Part shown: piece after piece, positions 44,673 through 53,910 of the stretch
Position numbering within the stretch: the stretch's first letter is position 1
Layout: every line of letters starts with the position of its first letter
Assembly: GCF_024622195.1 (NCBI RefSeq)
Contig: NZ_JANKBI010000002.1
Coordinates: forward strand, 310,001-374,000
From: Murimonas intestini
Lineage (GTDB): Bacteria; Bacillota; Clostridia; Lachnospirales; Lachnospiraceae
Length of the DNA: 64,000 bases
Reading direction: 5' to 3'
Translations under genes and position numbers: made by a program
The notes under the pieces: model-generated
What the model saw: the letters and a program-made list of their open reading frames with translations, nothing else
Database searches by the model: none
Told to the model about the DNA's origin: nothing

Positions 44673-46538
44673 ATGGTTTTAGAAAAAATAAATTGTGCAA
44701 ATGATATTAAAAAGCTGGAAAAGGATGAGCTGCCGGCGCTGGCCGAAGAGATCAGGGAATTTCTGATCCACAAGATCAGTGTTTCAGGAGGCCATCTGGC
44801 CTCCAACCTGGGAGTTGTGGAGCTTACCATGGCTCTTCATCTGGCTTTTGACCTGCCGGAGGATAAGATCATATGGGACGTGGGACACCAGTCTTATACC
44901 CATAAGCTTCTGACCGGCAGGAAGGATGGATTTGACCAGCTCCGTAAATACGGGGGGATGAGCGGCTTTCCAAAGACCAAGGAGAGCCCCTGCGATGTAT
45001 TTAATACAGGACACAGCTCTACCTCCATTTCAGCAGGCCTTGGCTATGCCAGGGCGCGGGACATCCAGGGGAAAGACTATTCTGTCATCTCAGTGATCGG
45101 CGACGGCTCACTGACAGGCGGCATGGCTTATGAAGCCCTGAATAATGCATCACAGCTGAAAAGTAATTTTATCATTGTGTTAAATGACAATAATATGTCT
45201 ATATCAGAGAATGTGGGCGGTATGTCCACATACCTGGGGGAACTCAGGACAAACGATGTCTATACAGGACTGAAGACGGGGGTCACGAACGCTCTTACTA
45301 AGGTTCCTGTATATGGAGACCGGATCGTTAAACGTATCAGGAAGACGAAGAGCGGCATCAAGCAGCTCTTTATACCGGGAATGCTTTTTGAAGAGATGGG
45401 CATTACCTACTTAGGACCTGTGGACGGGCATAATGTGGCTCAGATGGTGAAAACCTTCAGGGAGGCCAGCAAGCTAAATGAAGCTGTGCTCGTGCATGTC
45501 ATAACAAAGAAAGGAAAAGGCTACGCGCCTGCGGAACGGCATCCCGCCAGATTCCATGGGGCCGAGCCTTTTGAGATAGAGACTGGGATTCCAAAGAATA
45601 CAAAAAAGAAACCCAGCTATACAGATATATTTTCCACTGTCATGAGGAAGATGGGGGACAGGGAAAAGGACGTGGTGGCTGTCACTGCGGCCATGCCGGA
45701 TGGAACAGGCCTGAAAAGGTTCAGGAATATGTTCCCTGAACGTTTCTTTGACGTGGGGATAGCTGAAGAGCACGCTGTGACCTTTGCAGCAGGGCTGGCC
45801 GCAGCAGGTCTGATCCCTGTGGTGGCTGTCTATTCCTCCTTCCTGCAGAGGGCATATGACCAGGTGCTGCATGACGTATGTATCCAGAACCTGCATGTCA
45901 TATTTGCTGTTGACAGGGCAGGACTTGTGGGCAGTGACGGTGAGACTCACCAGGGTATCTTTGATCTCTCCTATCTGTCCAGCATACCTAATATGTGCAT
46001 TATGGCTCCCAAGAATAAATGGGAGCTGTCAGATATGATGAAATTTGCAGTAAAGTACTCAGGACCTGTTGCCTTAAGGTACCCGAGAGGAGAGGCATAT
46101 GACGGCCTGAAGGAATTCAGGGCTCCGGTTGCATATGGGCGCGGGGAAGTCATATACGATGAGAGTGAGATAGCCATACTGGCTGTCGGCAGTATGGTCA
46201 GGACAGCGGAAGAAGTCAGGCAGCAGCTAAAGGAGATGGGATATGCGTGCAGCCTGATCAATGCCAGGTTTGTGAAACCTATTGACGAAGAACTTATTCT
46301 TGAAATAGAGAGAGATCACTGCCTTATCGTCACACTGGAAGAAAATGTAAAAAGCGGAGGCTTTGGTGAAAAGGTTCTTGATTATCTGAACCAGGCCGGA
46401 AGCCATGCGAAGGTTTTGAATATAGCACTGCCTGATGACTATGTGGAACATGGGAATGTGGATGTGCTCAAGCAGGAGGTCGGGATTGATGCCGGCTCTG
46501 TTCTGAAGAAAATTGTAGCAGCTTATATAGGGCTGTAG
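44673..46538 (+). CDS. dxs: 1-deoxy-D-xylulose-5-phosphate synthase
   Basis: This 621-residue thiamine-diphosphate enzyme joins pyruvate and glyceraldehyde 3-phosphate in the first step of the MEP isoprenoid pathway. It shows GHQSYTHKLLTGR, the TPP/metal region GDGSLTGGMAYEALNN with LNDNNMSI, the catalytic Glu in DVGIAEEHAVTFAAG, and a C-terminal transketolase domain. Full length. Its product feeds the pathway served by the adjacent ispA. Confidence 0.97.
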   Translation: MVLEKINCANDIKKLEKDELPALAEEIREFLIHKISVSGGHLASNLGVVELTMALHLAFDLPEDKIIWDVGHQSYTHKLLTGRKDGFDQLRKYGGMSGFPKTKESPCDVFNTGHSSTSISAGLGYARARDIQGKDYSVISVIGDGSLTGGMAYEALNNASQLKSNFIIVLNDNNMSISENVGGMSTYLGELRTNDVYTGLKTGVTNALTKVPVYGDRIVKRIRKTKSGIKQLFIPGMLFEEMGITYLGPVDGHNVAQMVKTFREASKLNEAVLVHVITKKGKGYAPAERHPARFHGAEPFEIETGIPKNTKKKPSYTDIFSTVMRKMGDREKDVVAVTAAMPDGTGLKRFRNMFPERFFDVGIAEEHAVTFAAGLAAAGLIPVVAVYSSFLQRAYDQVLHDVCIQNLHVIFAVDRAGLVGSDGETHQGIFDLSYLSSIPNMCIMAPKNKWELSDMMKFAVKYSGPVALRYPRGEAYDGLKEFRAPVAYGRGEVIYDESEIAILAVGSMVRTAEEVRQQLKEMGYACSLINARFVKPIDEELILEIERDHCLIVTLEENVKSGGFGEKVLDYLNQAGSHAKVLNIALPDDYVEHGNVDVLKQEVGIDAGSVLKKIVAAYIGL

Positions 46539-46585
46539 ACGCCTGAAGGCATAATGCCGCAGAGCGGAGGACAGGAGAAGACAGG

Positions 46586-47392
46586 ATGAAGGAACGATTA
46601 GATATTTTGCTGGTACAGAGGAATCTTGCCGCATCCAGAGAAAAGGCCAAGGCAGTTATTATGGCCGGCAGCGTATATGTGAATGGACAGAAGGAAGACA
46701 AAGCAGGCTCTATGTTTGATGAAAAGGTCCAGATCGAAGTGAGGGGCAGCACCCTTAAGTATGTAAGCCGGGGAGGGCTGAAGCTGGAGAAGGCCATGAG
46801 CCATTTCGATGTCTCACTGGAGGGTAAGGTGTGCATGGATGTGGGTTCCTCAACAGGGGGCTTTACCGACTGTATGCTGCAGAACGGCGCGGTTAAGGTG
46901 TACGCCATTGATGTGGGACATGGACAGCTGGACTGGAAGCTGCGCCAGGATGAAAGGGTAGTCTGCATGGAAAAAACGAATATCCGGTATGTGACACCGG
47001 CGGATATCCGGGAGCCTGCAGAATTTTCATCCATTGATGTCTCTTTTATTTCTCTGACAAAGGTGCTTCTGCCTGTCAGGGAGCTGCTGTCCGGGGACGG
47101 GCAGATCGTGTGCCTGATCAAGCCCCAGTTTGAGGCGGGCAGGGAAAAGGTCGGAAAAAAAGGCGTAGTGCGCGACCCGGCAGTACATAGGGAAGTGATA
47201 GAGAAAGTAGTCAGCTATGCCTCCTCCATTTCATTAAAGCCGCTCCATCTGGAATACTCCCCTATCAAGGGACCGGAGGGGAATATTGAATATCTCCTGC
47301 ATTTGCAAAAAGAGGAAGAGGGGAGTGCGGCAGAAGCGGCGCTGCTTGATATCGCTGCTGTAGTGGAAGCCGCACATGCCTCGTTAGACTGA
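46586..47392 (+). CDS. tlyA: TlyA-family rRNA 2'-O-methyltransferase
   Basis: This 268-residue protein has an N-terminal S4 RNA-binding domain (ERLDILLVQRNLAASREKAK, about 1-60) and an FtsJ-like methyltransferase domain with SAM motif MDVGSSTGGFTDCML. Related TlyA proteins methylate ribosomal RNA; the old name hemolysin A is misleading. It is 3-15 bases from nadK, in the standard clostridial order. Confidence 0.93.
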   Translation: MKERLDILLVQRNLAASREKAKAVIMAGSVYVNGQKEDKAGSMFDEKVQIEVRGSTLKYVSRGGLKLEKAMSHFDVSLEGKVCMDVGSSTGGFTDCMLQNGAVKVYAIDVGHGQLDWKLRQDERVVCMEKTNIRYVTPADIREPAEFSSIDVSFISLTKVLLPVRELLSGDGQIVCLIKPQFEAGREKVGKKGVVRDPAVHREVIEKVVSYASSISLKPLHLEYSPIKGPEGNIEYLLHLQKEEEGSAAEAALLDIAAVVEAAHASLD

Positions 47393-47407
47393 CGGGTGGA
47401 TGGGACT

Positions 47408-48271
47408 ATGGAAAAATTCTATATTATTACAAATGAGCTGAAGGACCCGGGTCTTGAGACTACAAGGTTTGTGCAGGAATACCTTCAGAAGAGAGGGAAA
47501 ATATGTGTCGTCAGGGAAAAGCAGGATGAAACAGTTCCTCACTCCTACAAGTATACGGATGCATCCCTTGTCCCTGAGGATGTGGACTGCATCCTTGTAC
47601 TGGGAGGGGATGGGACTCTTCTGCAGGCGTCCAGGGATCTGGTGGAGAGGGAACTCCCAATGCTGGGGGTGAATCTGGGGACACTGGGATATCTGGCCGA
47701 GATCGACAAGTCGGGCATCAGGCCTGCGCTGGACAGGCTGATTGAAGATCAGTACAATATAGGAAGACGGATGATGATAAAAGGCGTAGCCATCCATAAG
47801 AATAAACAGATCATGTCAGATATCGCGCTGAATGATATTGTGATAGGCAGGTATGGAAGGCTGCGTGTGATTGATTTTAATATCTATGTAAATCAGGAAT
47901 TTCTCAATTCGTACAGTGCGGACGGAGTGATCATCTCTACGCCCACAGGGTCTACAGGCTACAGCCTGTCGGCGGGAGGCCCCATCGTCTCACCGGAGGC
48001 ATCCCTCATCATGATCACACCCATAGCGCCCCATACGCTTAATACCAGGAGCATTGTTCTTCCGGATGATGCAGAGATCACGATAGAGGTGGGCGCAGGG
48101 CACAGCACGCCCCAGGAGGGAGCCGAGGCCAGCTTTGACGGGGACTCTACTGTAAGGCTGGAATGCGGGGACCAGATCGTGGTCACCAAGTCAGAGCGCT
48201 ATGCCAGAATGGTGAAGATCAACCAGGTCAGCTTTTTGGAAGTGCTGCGCAAAAAGATGAGCGAGCAGTGA
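47408..48271 (+). CDS. nadK: NAD kinase
   Basis: This 287-residue enzyme makes NADP from NAD. Motif GGDGT is at 66-70, and the later STPTGSTGYSLSAGGPIVSPE is diagnostic of the family. The ATG at 47408 has gggtgg eight bases upstream; the in-frame GTG at 47396 sits inside that site. It lies between tlyA and argR. Confidence 0.96.
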   Translation: MEKFYIITNELKDPGLETTRFVQEYLQKRGKICVVREKQDETVPHSYKYTDASLVPEDVDCILVLGGDGTLLQASRDLVERELPMLGVNLGTLGYLAEIDKSGIRPALDRLIEDQYNIGRRMMIKGVAIHKNKQIMSDIALNDIVIGRYGRLRVIDFNIYVNQEFLNSYSADGVIISTPTGSTGYSLSAGGPIVSPEASLIMITPIAPHTLNTRSIVLPDDAEITIEVGAGHSTPQEGAEASFDGDSTVRLECGDQIVVTKSERYARMVKINQVSFLEVLRKKMSEQ

Positions 48272-48284
48272 GGAGGTAAGCAGG

Positions 48285-48737
48285 ATGAAGATAGCAAGAC
48301 ATGCAAAAATCGTTGACTTGATCAATAAATACGATATAGAGACGCAGGAAGAGCTGGCAGAGAGGCTGAATGCCGAGGGCTTTAGCGTGACACAGGCTAC
48401 AGTGTCCAGAGATATAAGGGAACTGAAGCTGACAAAGATCGCAGTCAATGGCGGGAGACAAAAGTATGCTGTTATGAGCCCTCAGAGCGCTGCCATGGAT
48501 GAGAAATACCTGAGAGTCTTAAAAGACGGGTTTTTATCCATGGATATGGCACAGAATATTCTTGTGGTGAAGACTGTATCTGGGATGGCCATGGCGGTGG
48601 CAGCCGCGCTGGATTCCATGCACTGGCCGGAGATCGCAGGCTGTATCGCAGGAGATGATACAATCATGTGTGCCATCAGAAGTGCAGATGACACCCTGCT
48701 TGTGATGGATAAGATCAATAAGATCTTGGAGAGTTAA
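48285..48737 (+). CDS. argR: Arginine repressor ArgR
   Basis: This 150-residue regulator has an N-terminal winged helix (EELAERLNAEGFSVTQATVSRDIREL) and a C-terminal arginine-binding, hexamer-forming domain (AVAAALDSMHWPEIAGCIAGDDTIMCAI). It represses arginine synthesis and often activates catabolism when arginine is high. Whether it acts on the arcC gene at 23352 is not known. It is preceded by ggaggt. Confidence 0.95.
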   Translation: MKIARHAKIVDLINKYDIETQEELAERLNAEGFSVTQATVSRDIRELKLTKIAVNGGRQKYAVMSPQSAAMDEKYLRVLKDGFLSMDMAQNILVVKTVSGMAMAVAAALDSMHWPEIAGCIAGDDTIMCAIRSADDTLLVMDKINKILES

Positions 48738-48812
48738 AGTTTTTCAGGGAATATTGGGATGCCGGCGTGCTTGTGCGGCGGCAGATTGCGCGGGAGAGAG
48801 TGCAGGTAAAAT

Positions 48813-50492
48813 ATGTTAGTAAATGTACATGTAAAAAATATGGCTCTGATACAGGAGGCGGATGTGGACTTCGGCAGGGGTCTCAACATCCTGACAGGTG
48901 AGACAGGAGCAGGAAAGTCCATTATCATAGGTGCAGTAAATGTGGCGCTGGGGATGAGAGGCTTTAAAGGATTCGCCAGGGAAGACGCAGATACGGCTCT
49001 CGTGGAGCTTGTGTTTTCTGTGGAAAAGGAAGAACAGGCGGAGAAGATCAAGGCCTTTGATATTCCAGTTGAGGATGGGCTTGTCATTTTGTCAAGAAGG
49101 ATGACTGGAAACAGAAGCATCAGCAAGGTGAACGGGGAGACAGTGCCTGTGAGCACGATCAGGCAGATAGCGGAGATCCTCATTGACATACACGGGCAGC
49201 ATGAGCACCAGTCGCTGCTCCATGCTTCAAAGCATCTGGAGATCCTTGATGAGTTTGCAAGGGATGAACTAAGGCCCATGAAGCAGAAAGCTGCTGCGCT
49301 CTACCAGGATTATCTCGGGCTTGGCAGGGAGCTGGAAGAGAACAGGATCGACGCGGGACAGAAGCAGAAGGAGATGGATTTCCTGAATTTTGAGATTCAG
49401 GAGATTGAAAATGCTGCCCTTAAACTAAATGAGGATACTGAACTGGAGAGCCGCTACAGGAAGCTGTCAAACGGCAAAAAAATCATGGAGGCCGCATCTC
49501 TTTCCTATGAACTGACAGGATATGAAAATGGAGCGGCCGGGGACGGCATCGGCAGGGCTTTAAGAAGCCTGGGCGGTGTGACCATGTATGACGGCGCTTT
49601 GGAGGAGCTGGCGGGCCAGCTTGAAAATCTTGAAAATCTTTTGAATGATTTTAACCGTGATCTGAAAGACTATATGGGAGAACTAAGTTTTAATGCGGCG
49701 GACTTTGACGAGATCGAGCAGAGACTGGATCTGATCAACCGTCTGAAAGCTAAATATGGGGATTCCATTGAAGCTATCCTTTCCTATAAAGCAGAAAAAG
49801 AAGAGCGGCTTAAAAAATTAGTTGATTATGAACATTATTTTGCCGGGCTTGAGAAAAAATATGCGCTTGCCAGCGAGCGTCTGCTAAGCTGTGCCGCGGA
49901 TATGTCAAAGGTGAGAAAAAAGCATGCTAAAATTCTGGAAAAGGCCATATTGGAAGCTCTTATTGACTTGAATTTTCTGGATGTCAGATTTGAGATCTCT
50001 TTTGGCAGGACGCATAATGTGACGGATCACGGATATGATGAAGTAAATTTTCTTATATCCACCAATCCGGGCCTGCCGGTACGGCCATTAAAGGATGTGG
50101 CGTCCGGCGGTGAACTCTCCAGGATCATGCTGGCTATCAAAAGTGTTCTTGCTGACAGGGACGAGACAGATACATTGATCTTTGACGAGATCGATGTGGG
50201 CATCAGCGGCCGCACTGCCCAGAAGGTATCTGAAAAAATGGCAGTCATTGCCAGAAAACATCAGATCATCTGTATTACTCATCTGGCTCAGATCGCTTCA
50301 ATGGCAGACAGCCATTATGTGATTGAGAAAAAAGTGGAAGGTAATGCCACGGCTACCAGCATCAGGGCCTTGTCTGATGATGAGAGCATCGAAGAGCTGG
50401 CCAGGATTTTAGGCGGAGCAAAGATCACTGACATCGTAATGCAGAGCGCCAGAGAGATGAAAGAATTGGCAGTATCGACAAAAAAATACTAG
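48813..50492 (+). CDS. recN: DNA repair ATPase RecN
   Basis: This 559-residue SMC-like protein helps repair double-strand breaks. The Walker A is GETGAGKSIIIGAV near the N-terminus, the middle is coiled coil, and the C-terminal half has signature DVASGGELSRIMLAI and Walker B TLIFDEIDVGISG. It is complete and in its usual place after argR and before spoIVB. Confidence 0.96.
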   Translation: MLVNVHVKNMALIQEADVDFGRGLNILTGETGAGKSIIIGAVNVALGMRGFKGFAREDADTALVELVFSVEKEEQAEKIKAFDIPVEDGLVILSRRMTGNRSISKVNGETVPVSTIRQIAEILIDIHGQHEHQSLLHASKHLEILDEFARDELRPMKQKAAALYQDYLGLGRELEENRIDAGQKQKEMDFLNFEIQEIENAALKLNEDTELESRYRKLSNGKKIMEAASLSYELTGYENGAAGDGIGRALRSLGGVTMYDGALEELAGQLENLENLLNDFNRDLKDYMGELSFNAADFDEIEQRLDLINRLKAKYGDSIEAILSYKAEKEERLKKLVDYEHYFAGLEKKYALASERLLSCAADMSKVRKKHAKILEKAILEALIDLNFLDVRFEISFGRTHNVTDHGYDEVNFLISTNPGLPVRPLKDVASGGELSRIMLAIKSVLADRDETDTLIFDEIDVGISGRTAQKVSEKMAVIARKHQIICITHLAQIASMADSHYVIEKKVEGNATATSIRALSDDESIEELARILGGAKITDIVMQSAREMKELAVSTKKY

Positions 50493-50581
50493 TGTGAAAC
50501 AACCGTATTTTCACATACTAAGGGAGGATGCACCACATGGAGCATTCTCCTTTATTAATTTTTGTGAAAGGATGTGAAGAT

Positions 50582-51793
50582 ATGGAGGAAAAACGCCATT
50601 CCCGCCCGCTGCTTAGCATTTTTATCATGCTTGGGCTGATTATTGCGGCAGCAGGCGGTTATTTATTCCTGCAGAGCCGGATCCCGGACAGCATGACTAT
50701 GGCCAGAGGCGAGGAAACGGGATTTGAGATTGCCGAGGCAGGAAGCCTGGTCAGGTCTAACATACCTGAAGGCCAGGTAAAGATAGATAGACCGGATAAC
50801 TACACTGTACAGTACAGTCTTTTAGGCATCATACCGCTGAAAGAAATGCAGGTAAATGTAGTTGACAGAAAAGTAGTCTCCCCCAGCGGGATGCCTATTG
50901 GAATCTATATGGAGACAAGCGGTGTCCTGGTGGTGGGGACCGGGAAAGTAAACGGGCTTGACGGACTTGATTATGAACCATCTGAAAATATTTTAAAATC
51001 GGGTGATTACATTTTGGCAGTCAATGGGACCTCAATAAAAGGAAAGCAGGAGCTTGTAAAGATGGTAAATGAGTCTCAGGGCAAAGAGATGACTCTCGAT
51101 GTGCTCAGGGAGGGAGAGAAAACCACTCTTGCTGTCGCACCTGTGATGACAGGGCCTTCGGAATACAAACTGGGACTCTGGGTCAGGGACAATACACAGG
51201 GAATAGGGACACTTACCTATGTGGATGAGAACGGAAATTATGGAGCCCTGGGCCATGGCATCAGTGATGTGGATGCCGGAACACTGCTGTCTTTAAGTTC
51301 AGGCAGGCTCTATCATACAGATATCCTTTCAGTAGTAAAAGGGGAAAAAGGATCGCCGGGTGAGCTGTCGGGCGTGATACACTACCAGGATGACCAGATA
51401 CTGGGGACTATCACAAAAAATACAGATATGGGCATATTCGGGTGCCTGACATGCAGCCTGAACCAGTTTACAACAAAAAGCCCGGTGGAAGTGGGATATA
51501 AGCAGGAAATTGAGACAGGGCCGGCTACAGTGCTGACTACAGTTGACGGTCATACAAGGGAGTATGGCATTGAGATCACAAAAATTAATTTAAGCAGCCA
51601 GGATGTTAATAAAAGTATGGTCATCAGAGTAACTGATCCGGAACTCCTGGAAAAGACAGGGGGAATCGTACAGGGCATGTCGGGATCCCCAATACTCCAG
51701 AATGGGAGGCTAATCGGTGCAGTGACACATGTATTCATACAGGACAGCACTCAGGGCTACGCTATATTTGTTGAGAATATGCTCCAGCAGTAA
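50582..51793 (+). CDS. spoIVB: SpoIVB serine peptidase
   Basis: This 403-residue forespore peptidase (family S55) triggers sigma-K activation in endospore formers. It has an N-terminal membrane anchor (PLLSIFIMLGLIIAAAGGYLF), a PDZ domain (about 110-190, ILKSGDYILAVNGTSI) and the catalytic domain with GALGHGISDVDAG and Ser in GMSGSPILQNG. The start is uncertain: ATG 50582 follows aaaggatg and gives MEEKRHSRP, while ATG 50537 has a stronger agggagg site and adds 15 residues. A CATACTA at 50515-50521 fits a sigma-G -10, but I see no matching -35. Confidence 0.93.
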   Translation: MEEKRHSRPLLSIFIMLGLIIAAAGGYLFLQSRIPDSMTMARGEETGFEIAEAGSLVRSNIPEGQVKIDRPDNYTVQYSLLGIIPLKEMQVNVVDRKVVSPSGMPIGIYMETSGVLVVGTGKVNGLDGLDYEPSENILKSGDYILAVNGTSIKGKQELVKMVNESQGKEMTLDVLREGEKTTLAVAPVMTGPSEYKLGLWVRDNTQGIGTLTYVDENGNYGALGHGISDVDAGTLLSLSSGRLYHTDILSVVKGEKGSPGELSGVIHYQDDQILGTITKNTDMGIFGCLTCSLNQFTTKSPVEVGYKQEIETGPATVLTTVDGHTREYGIEITKINLSSQDVNKSMVIRVTDPELLEKTGGIVQGMSGSPILQNGRLIGAVTHVFIQDSTQGYAIFVENMLQQ

Positions 51794-51803
51794 TATGTTT
51801 TTG

Positions 51804-51845
51804 ATAGGGATAACACAGATCAGCTTCTGGGTCGTCCCTATTTAA
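51804..51845 (+). terminator. Weak terminator candidate after spoIVB
   Basis: ataggga (51804-51810) pairs with tccctat (51835-51841), with TTT then AAA after it. The stem is only seven pairs, so termination is uncertain. Confidence 0.4.
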
Positions 51846-51867
51846 AGCTGGTGTACATGCAAGATCT

Positions 51868-51880
51868 GCTGAATAGTTAT
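51868..51880 (+). repeat. Stray copy of the element end motif
   Basis: gctgaatagttat repeats the right end of the 38986-39117 element with one change; including flanks, 15 of 17 bases agree. The matching left end is not visible, so it may be a remnant at the junction between spoIVB and the phosphonate cassette. Confidence 0.35.
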
Positions 51881-51953
51881 AAACTGCTTTACAAATTCAA
51901 CATGAAAATTTTACTTAAATTTGATGATACTAGGATTTGTACAATGTAGAATG

Positions 51954-51984
51954 TTAATTTAACAGCAGGCCGCTGTTAAATTAA
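51954..51984. promoter_or_regulatory. Perfect 13-base palindrome upstream of the RpiR gene (candidate operator)
   Basis: ttaatttaacagc (51954-51966) and gctgttaaattaa (51972-51984) are perfect inverted repeats around a 5-base centre. No T run follows, so it is unlikely to be a terminator. A -10-like TATAAC (51988-51993) starts four bases after it. A second inverted repeat (aactacaaa 51991-51999, tttgtagtt 52013-52021) lies in the probable leader. Confidence 0.6.
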
Positions 51985-52049
51985 TAGTATAACTACAAAC
52001 CAGTTCCAGATTTTTGTAGTTTTCATCTTGCATTAAAAAAGGAGACAAA

Positions 52050-52931
52050 ATGGCAGAATCAACATTTTGGAAGGAGAGAGTGAGGCGGGGATATGCTTCA
52101 CTTCGTCCATCAGAGCAGCATGTTGCGGACTATATGCTTGAACATATGGAAGAATTGAAGAAACTGACAATTGGAGCTTTGGCAGACCGGGCACAGGTAA
52201 GTGAACCTACTGTGATCCGGTGTGTGCGGGGATTGGGTTTTACCGGCTACAGGGCTTTTAAGCGGGCATTGAATGGATTCTTAGATGAAGAAAAAGAAAT
52301 ACTCCAGGTTTTTGATCCTCTGAGTGGGTTTTCACTCCGCTCATGGGATAAGATAGAGGATCTGCCGCTGAAAACCGTTCATATTGAAACAATGCTGCTG
52401 GAGCAGGCGTTAAAAGGGATTGTGGTAAAGAATCTGGAACAGGCCGTTACATATTTAGCAAATGCAAGGATGATAGATATCTACAGTGTTGAAAATTCCT
52501 GTACGCCTGCCTCTGATATTTTGACAAAACTCACATACCTGGGACTTAACTGCCGCATGCACACAGACGCGTATCTTCAGCAGATAGCGGCGGCACATCT
52601 CACGAAGGAAGATGTGGCAGTTGCATTTTCTCACTCAGGATGTTCAGCAGACACAGTGAAGGCATTAAAACTGGCACACAGGTCCGGGGCAGTTACGATA
52701 GCTGTCTCCGGACGCCAGAATCCGGTCATGAAAAAATATGCGGATATTTTCCTCTGCGCGGGCGGTACAGAGTGCTCAATCTATGGGAATGCCATATTTT
52801 CAAAAACCTCTGAGATGGCAGTTGTGGATATGCTCTACATGGGTATCATATTAAGTAATTATAAGAGGTTTTCTCGAAATCTGGACCGCAGCGGAGCGGT
52901 GATCGCGGACAGGGAATACACTGAAATATAA
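52050..52931 (+). CDS. RpiR-family transcriptional regulator (HTH plus SIS)
   Basis: This 293-residue regulator has an N-terminal RpiR helix-turn-helix (LTIGALADRAQVSEPTVIRCVRGLGFTGYRAF) and a C-terminal SIS domain (AVAFSHSGCSADTVKALKLA). SIS domains usually bind phosphosugars; next to genes for 2-aminoethylphosphonate use, the ligand may be a phosphonate or a phosphorylated intermediate. It starts with aaaaaaggag upstream and ends at its own terminator, so it is transcribed apart from the transport genes. It is the likely specific regulator of the cassette, by position. Confidence 0.9.
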   Translation: MAESTFWKERVRRGYASLRPSEQHVADYMLEHMEELKKLTIGALADRAQVSEPTVIRCVRGLGFTGYRAFKRALNGFLDEEKEILQVFDPLSGFSLRSWDKIEDLPLKTVHIETMLLEQALKGIVVKNLEQAVTYLANARMIDIYSVENSCTPASDILTKLTYLGLNCRMHTDAYLQQIAAAHLTKEDVAVAFSHSGCSADTVKALKLAHRSGAVTIAVSGRQNPVMKKYADIFLCAGGTECSIYGNAIFSKTSEMAVVDMLYMGIILSNYKRFSRNLDRSGAVIADREYTEI

Positions 52932-52951
52932 TTGAATAGCAGGCGGATCAT

Positions 52952-52999
52952 AAGAGAAACAGTTTTGCAGGTAAAACTACAAAGCTGTTTCTCTTTTTT
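52952..52999 (+). terminator. Intrinsic terminator of the RpiR gene
   Basis: aagagaaacag (52952-52962) pairs perfectly with ctgtttctctt (52985-52995), followed by TTTT. The loop contains another aactacaaa, the arm found upstream of the same gene. Confidence 0.9.
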
Positions 53000-53079
53000 G
53001 ATCTGATTTTACACAGTACTGATAAAAGCTTTACTTCTGCCAGATAGCTGGGGGCTTTCAAAATATGGTAATCTTTTGT

Positions 53080-53086
53080 TGTCGAA
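53080..53086 (+). promoter_or_regulatory. Perfect 0A-box match before the phosphonate transport genes
   Basis: TGTCGAA at 53080-53086 equals the Spo0A-binding consensus and is 48 bases before the ATPase gene. A seven-base match is expected several times by chance in 64 kb, so only the position makes it notable. Confidence 0.3.
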
Positions 53087-53133
53087 GCGGCCAAAGAGGC
53101 TGCCGATCATAATTAGTAGGAGGAAATAATATT

Positions 53134-53910
53134 ATGTTGGAGCTTAAATATATTGAAAAATCATTTGACGGCGTCCAAGTGCTGAAAAATCTATCTTTGC
53201 AGGTTGATGACGGAGAGATCATTTCCATACTTGGTCCGTCAGGCTGCGGAAAAACAACGTTACTGAATCTTATATTAGGAATACTTGATGCTGATGAAGG
53301 ACAGATCATTTATAACGGCAATGATATTACAGACACTCCTATGGAGAAAAGGGGATTTAATATTGTATTTCAGGACTATGCCCTGTTCCCGAATTTAAAT
53401 GTACAGCAGAATATTCTGTACGGGCTGCGTAACCGGGCCGGTATATCTACTGAAAAAGAGATAGCCGAGCTGATAAAGCTGCTTGGATTGGAGGAGCACC
53501 TCAATAAACGGATTGAGCAGCTTTCAGGGGGGCAGAAGCAGAGAGTGGCGCTGGCAAGGACTATGGTCATGAAGCCGCATATCCTTTTACTTGACGAGCC
53601 GCTGTCAGCGCTGGACGGTGTTATAAAGGAATCTATAAAAGACCGTATTAAAACAATTGCCCGCGAGTTTAAGCTGACGACCATCATAGTGACTCATGAC
53701 CCTGAAGAAGCGCTTACACTTTCAGACAGAGTACTGATCATCAACAACGGTGAGATTTCCCAGTATGCCCGTCCAAATGAGATCATTAATACTCCATCAA
53801 ATGATTTTGTCCGGAAATTCATACTGAATCAGCTTGAGATAAAAAGAAATAATATTTATGCTCTGTTTGGCGGCTTTTCTGCTCCGGCTGTTATGGGGTA
53901 TACAGTATGA
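53134..53910 (+). CDS. ABC transporter ATPase, probable 2-aminoethylphosphonate importer
   Basis: This 258-residue ATPase energises the importer encoded with it. Walker A is GPSGCGKTTLLN, the signature is LSGGQKQRVALARTM, Walker B is ILLLDEPLSALDG, and the switch His follows in IIVTHDPEEAL. The C-terminal extension is short for a CUT/Fbp-type ATPase. It overlaps the permease gene by four bases. The substrate is assigned from the linked phnW and phnX, as in PhnSTUV-type or iron-type systems. Confidence 0.88.
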   Translation: MLELKYIEKSFDGVQVLKNLSLQVDDGEIISILGPSGCGKTTLLNLILGILDADEGQIIYNGNDITDTPMEKRGFNIVFQDYALFPNLNVQQNILYGLRNRAGISTEKEIAELIKLLGLEEHLNKRIEQLSGGQKQRVALARTMVMKPHILLLDEPLSALDGVIKESIKDRIKTIAREFKLTTIIVTHDPEEALTLSDRVLIINNGEISQYARPNEIINTPSNDFVRKFILNQLEIKRNNIYALFGGFSAPAVMGYTV

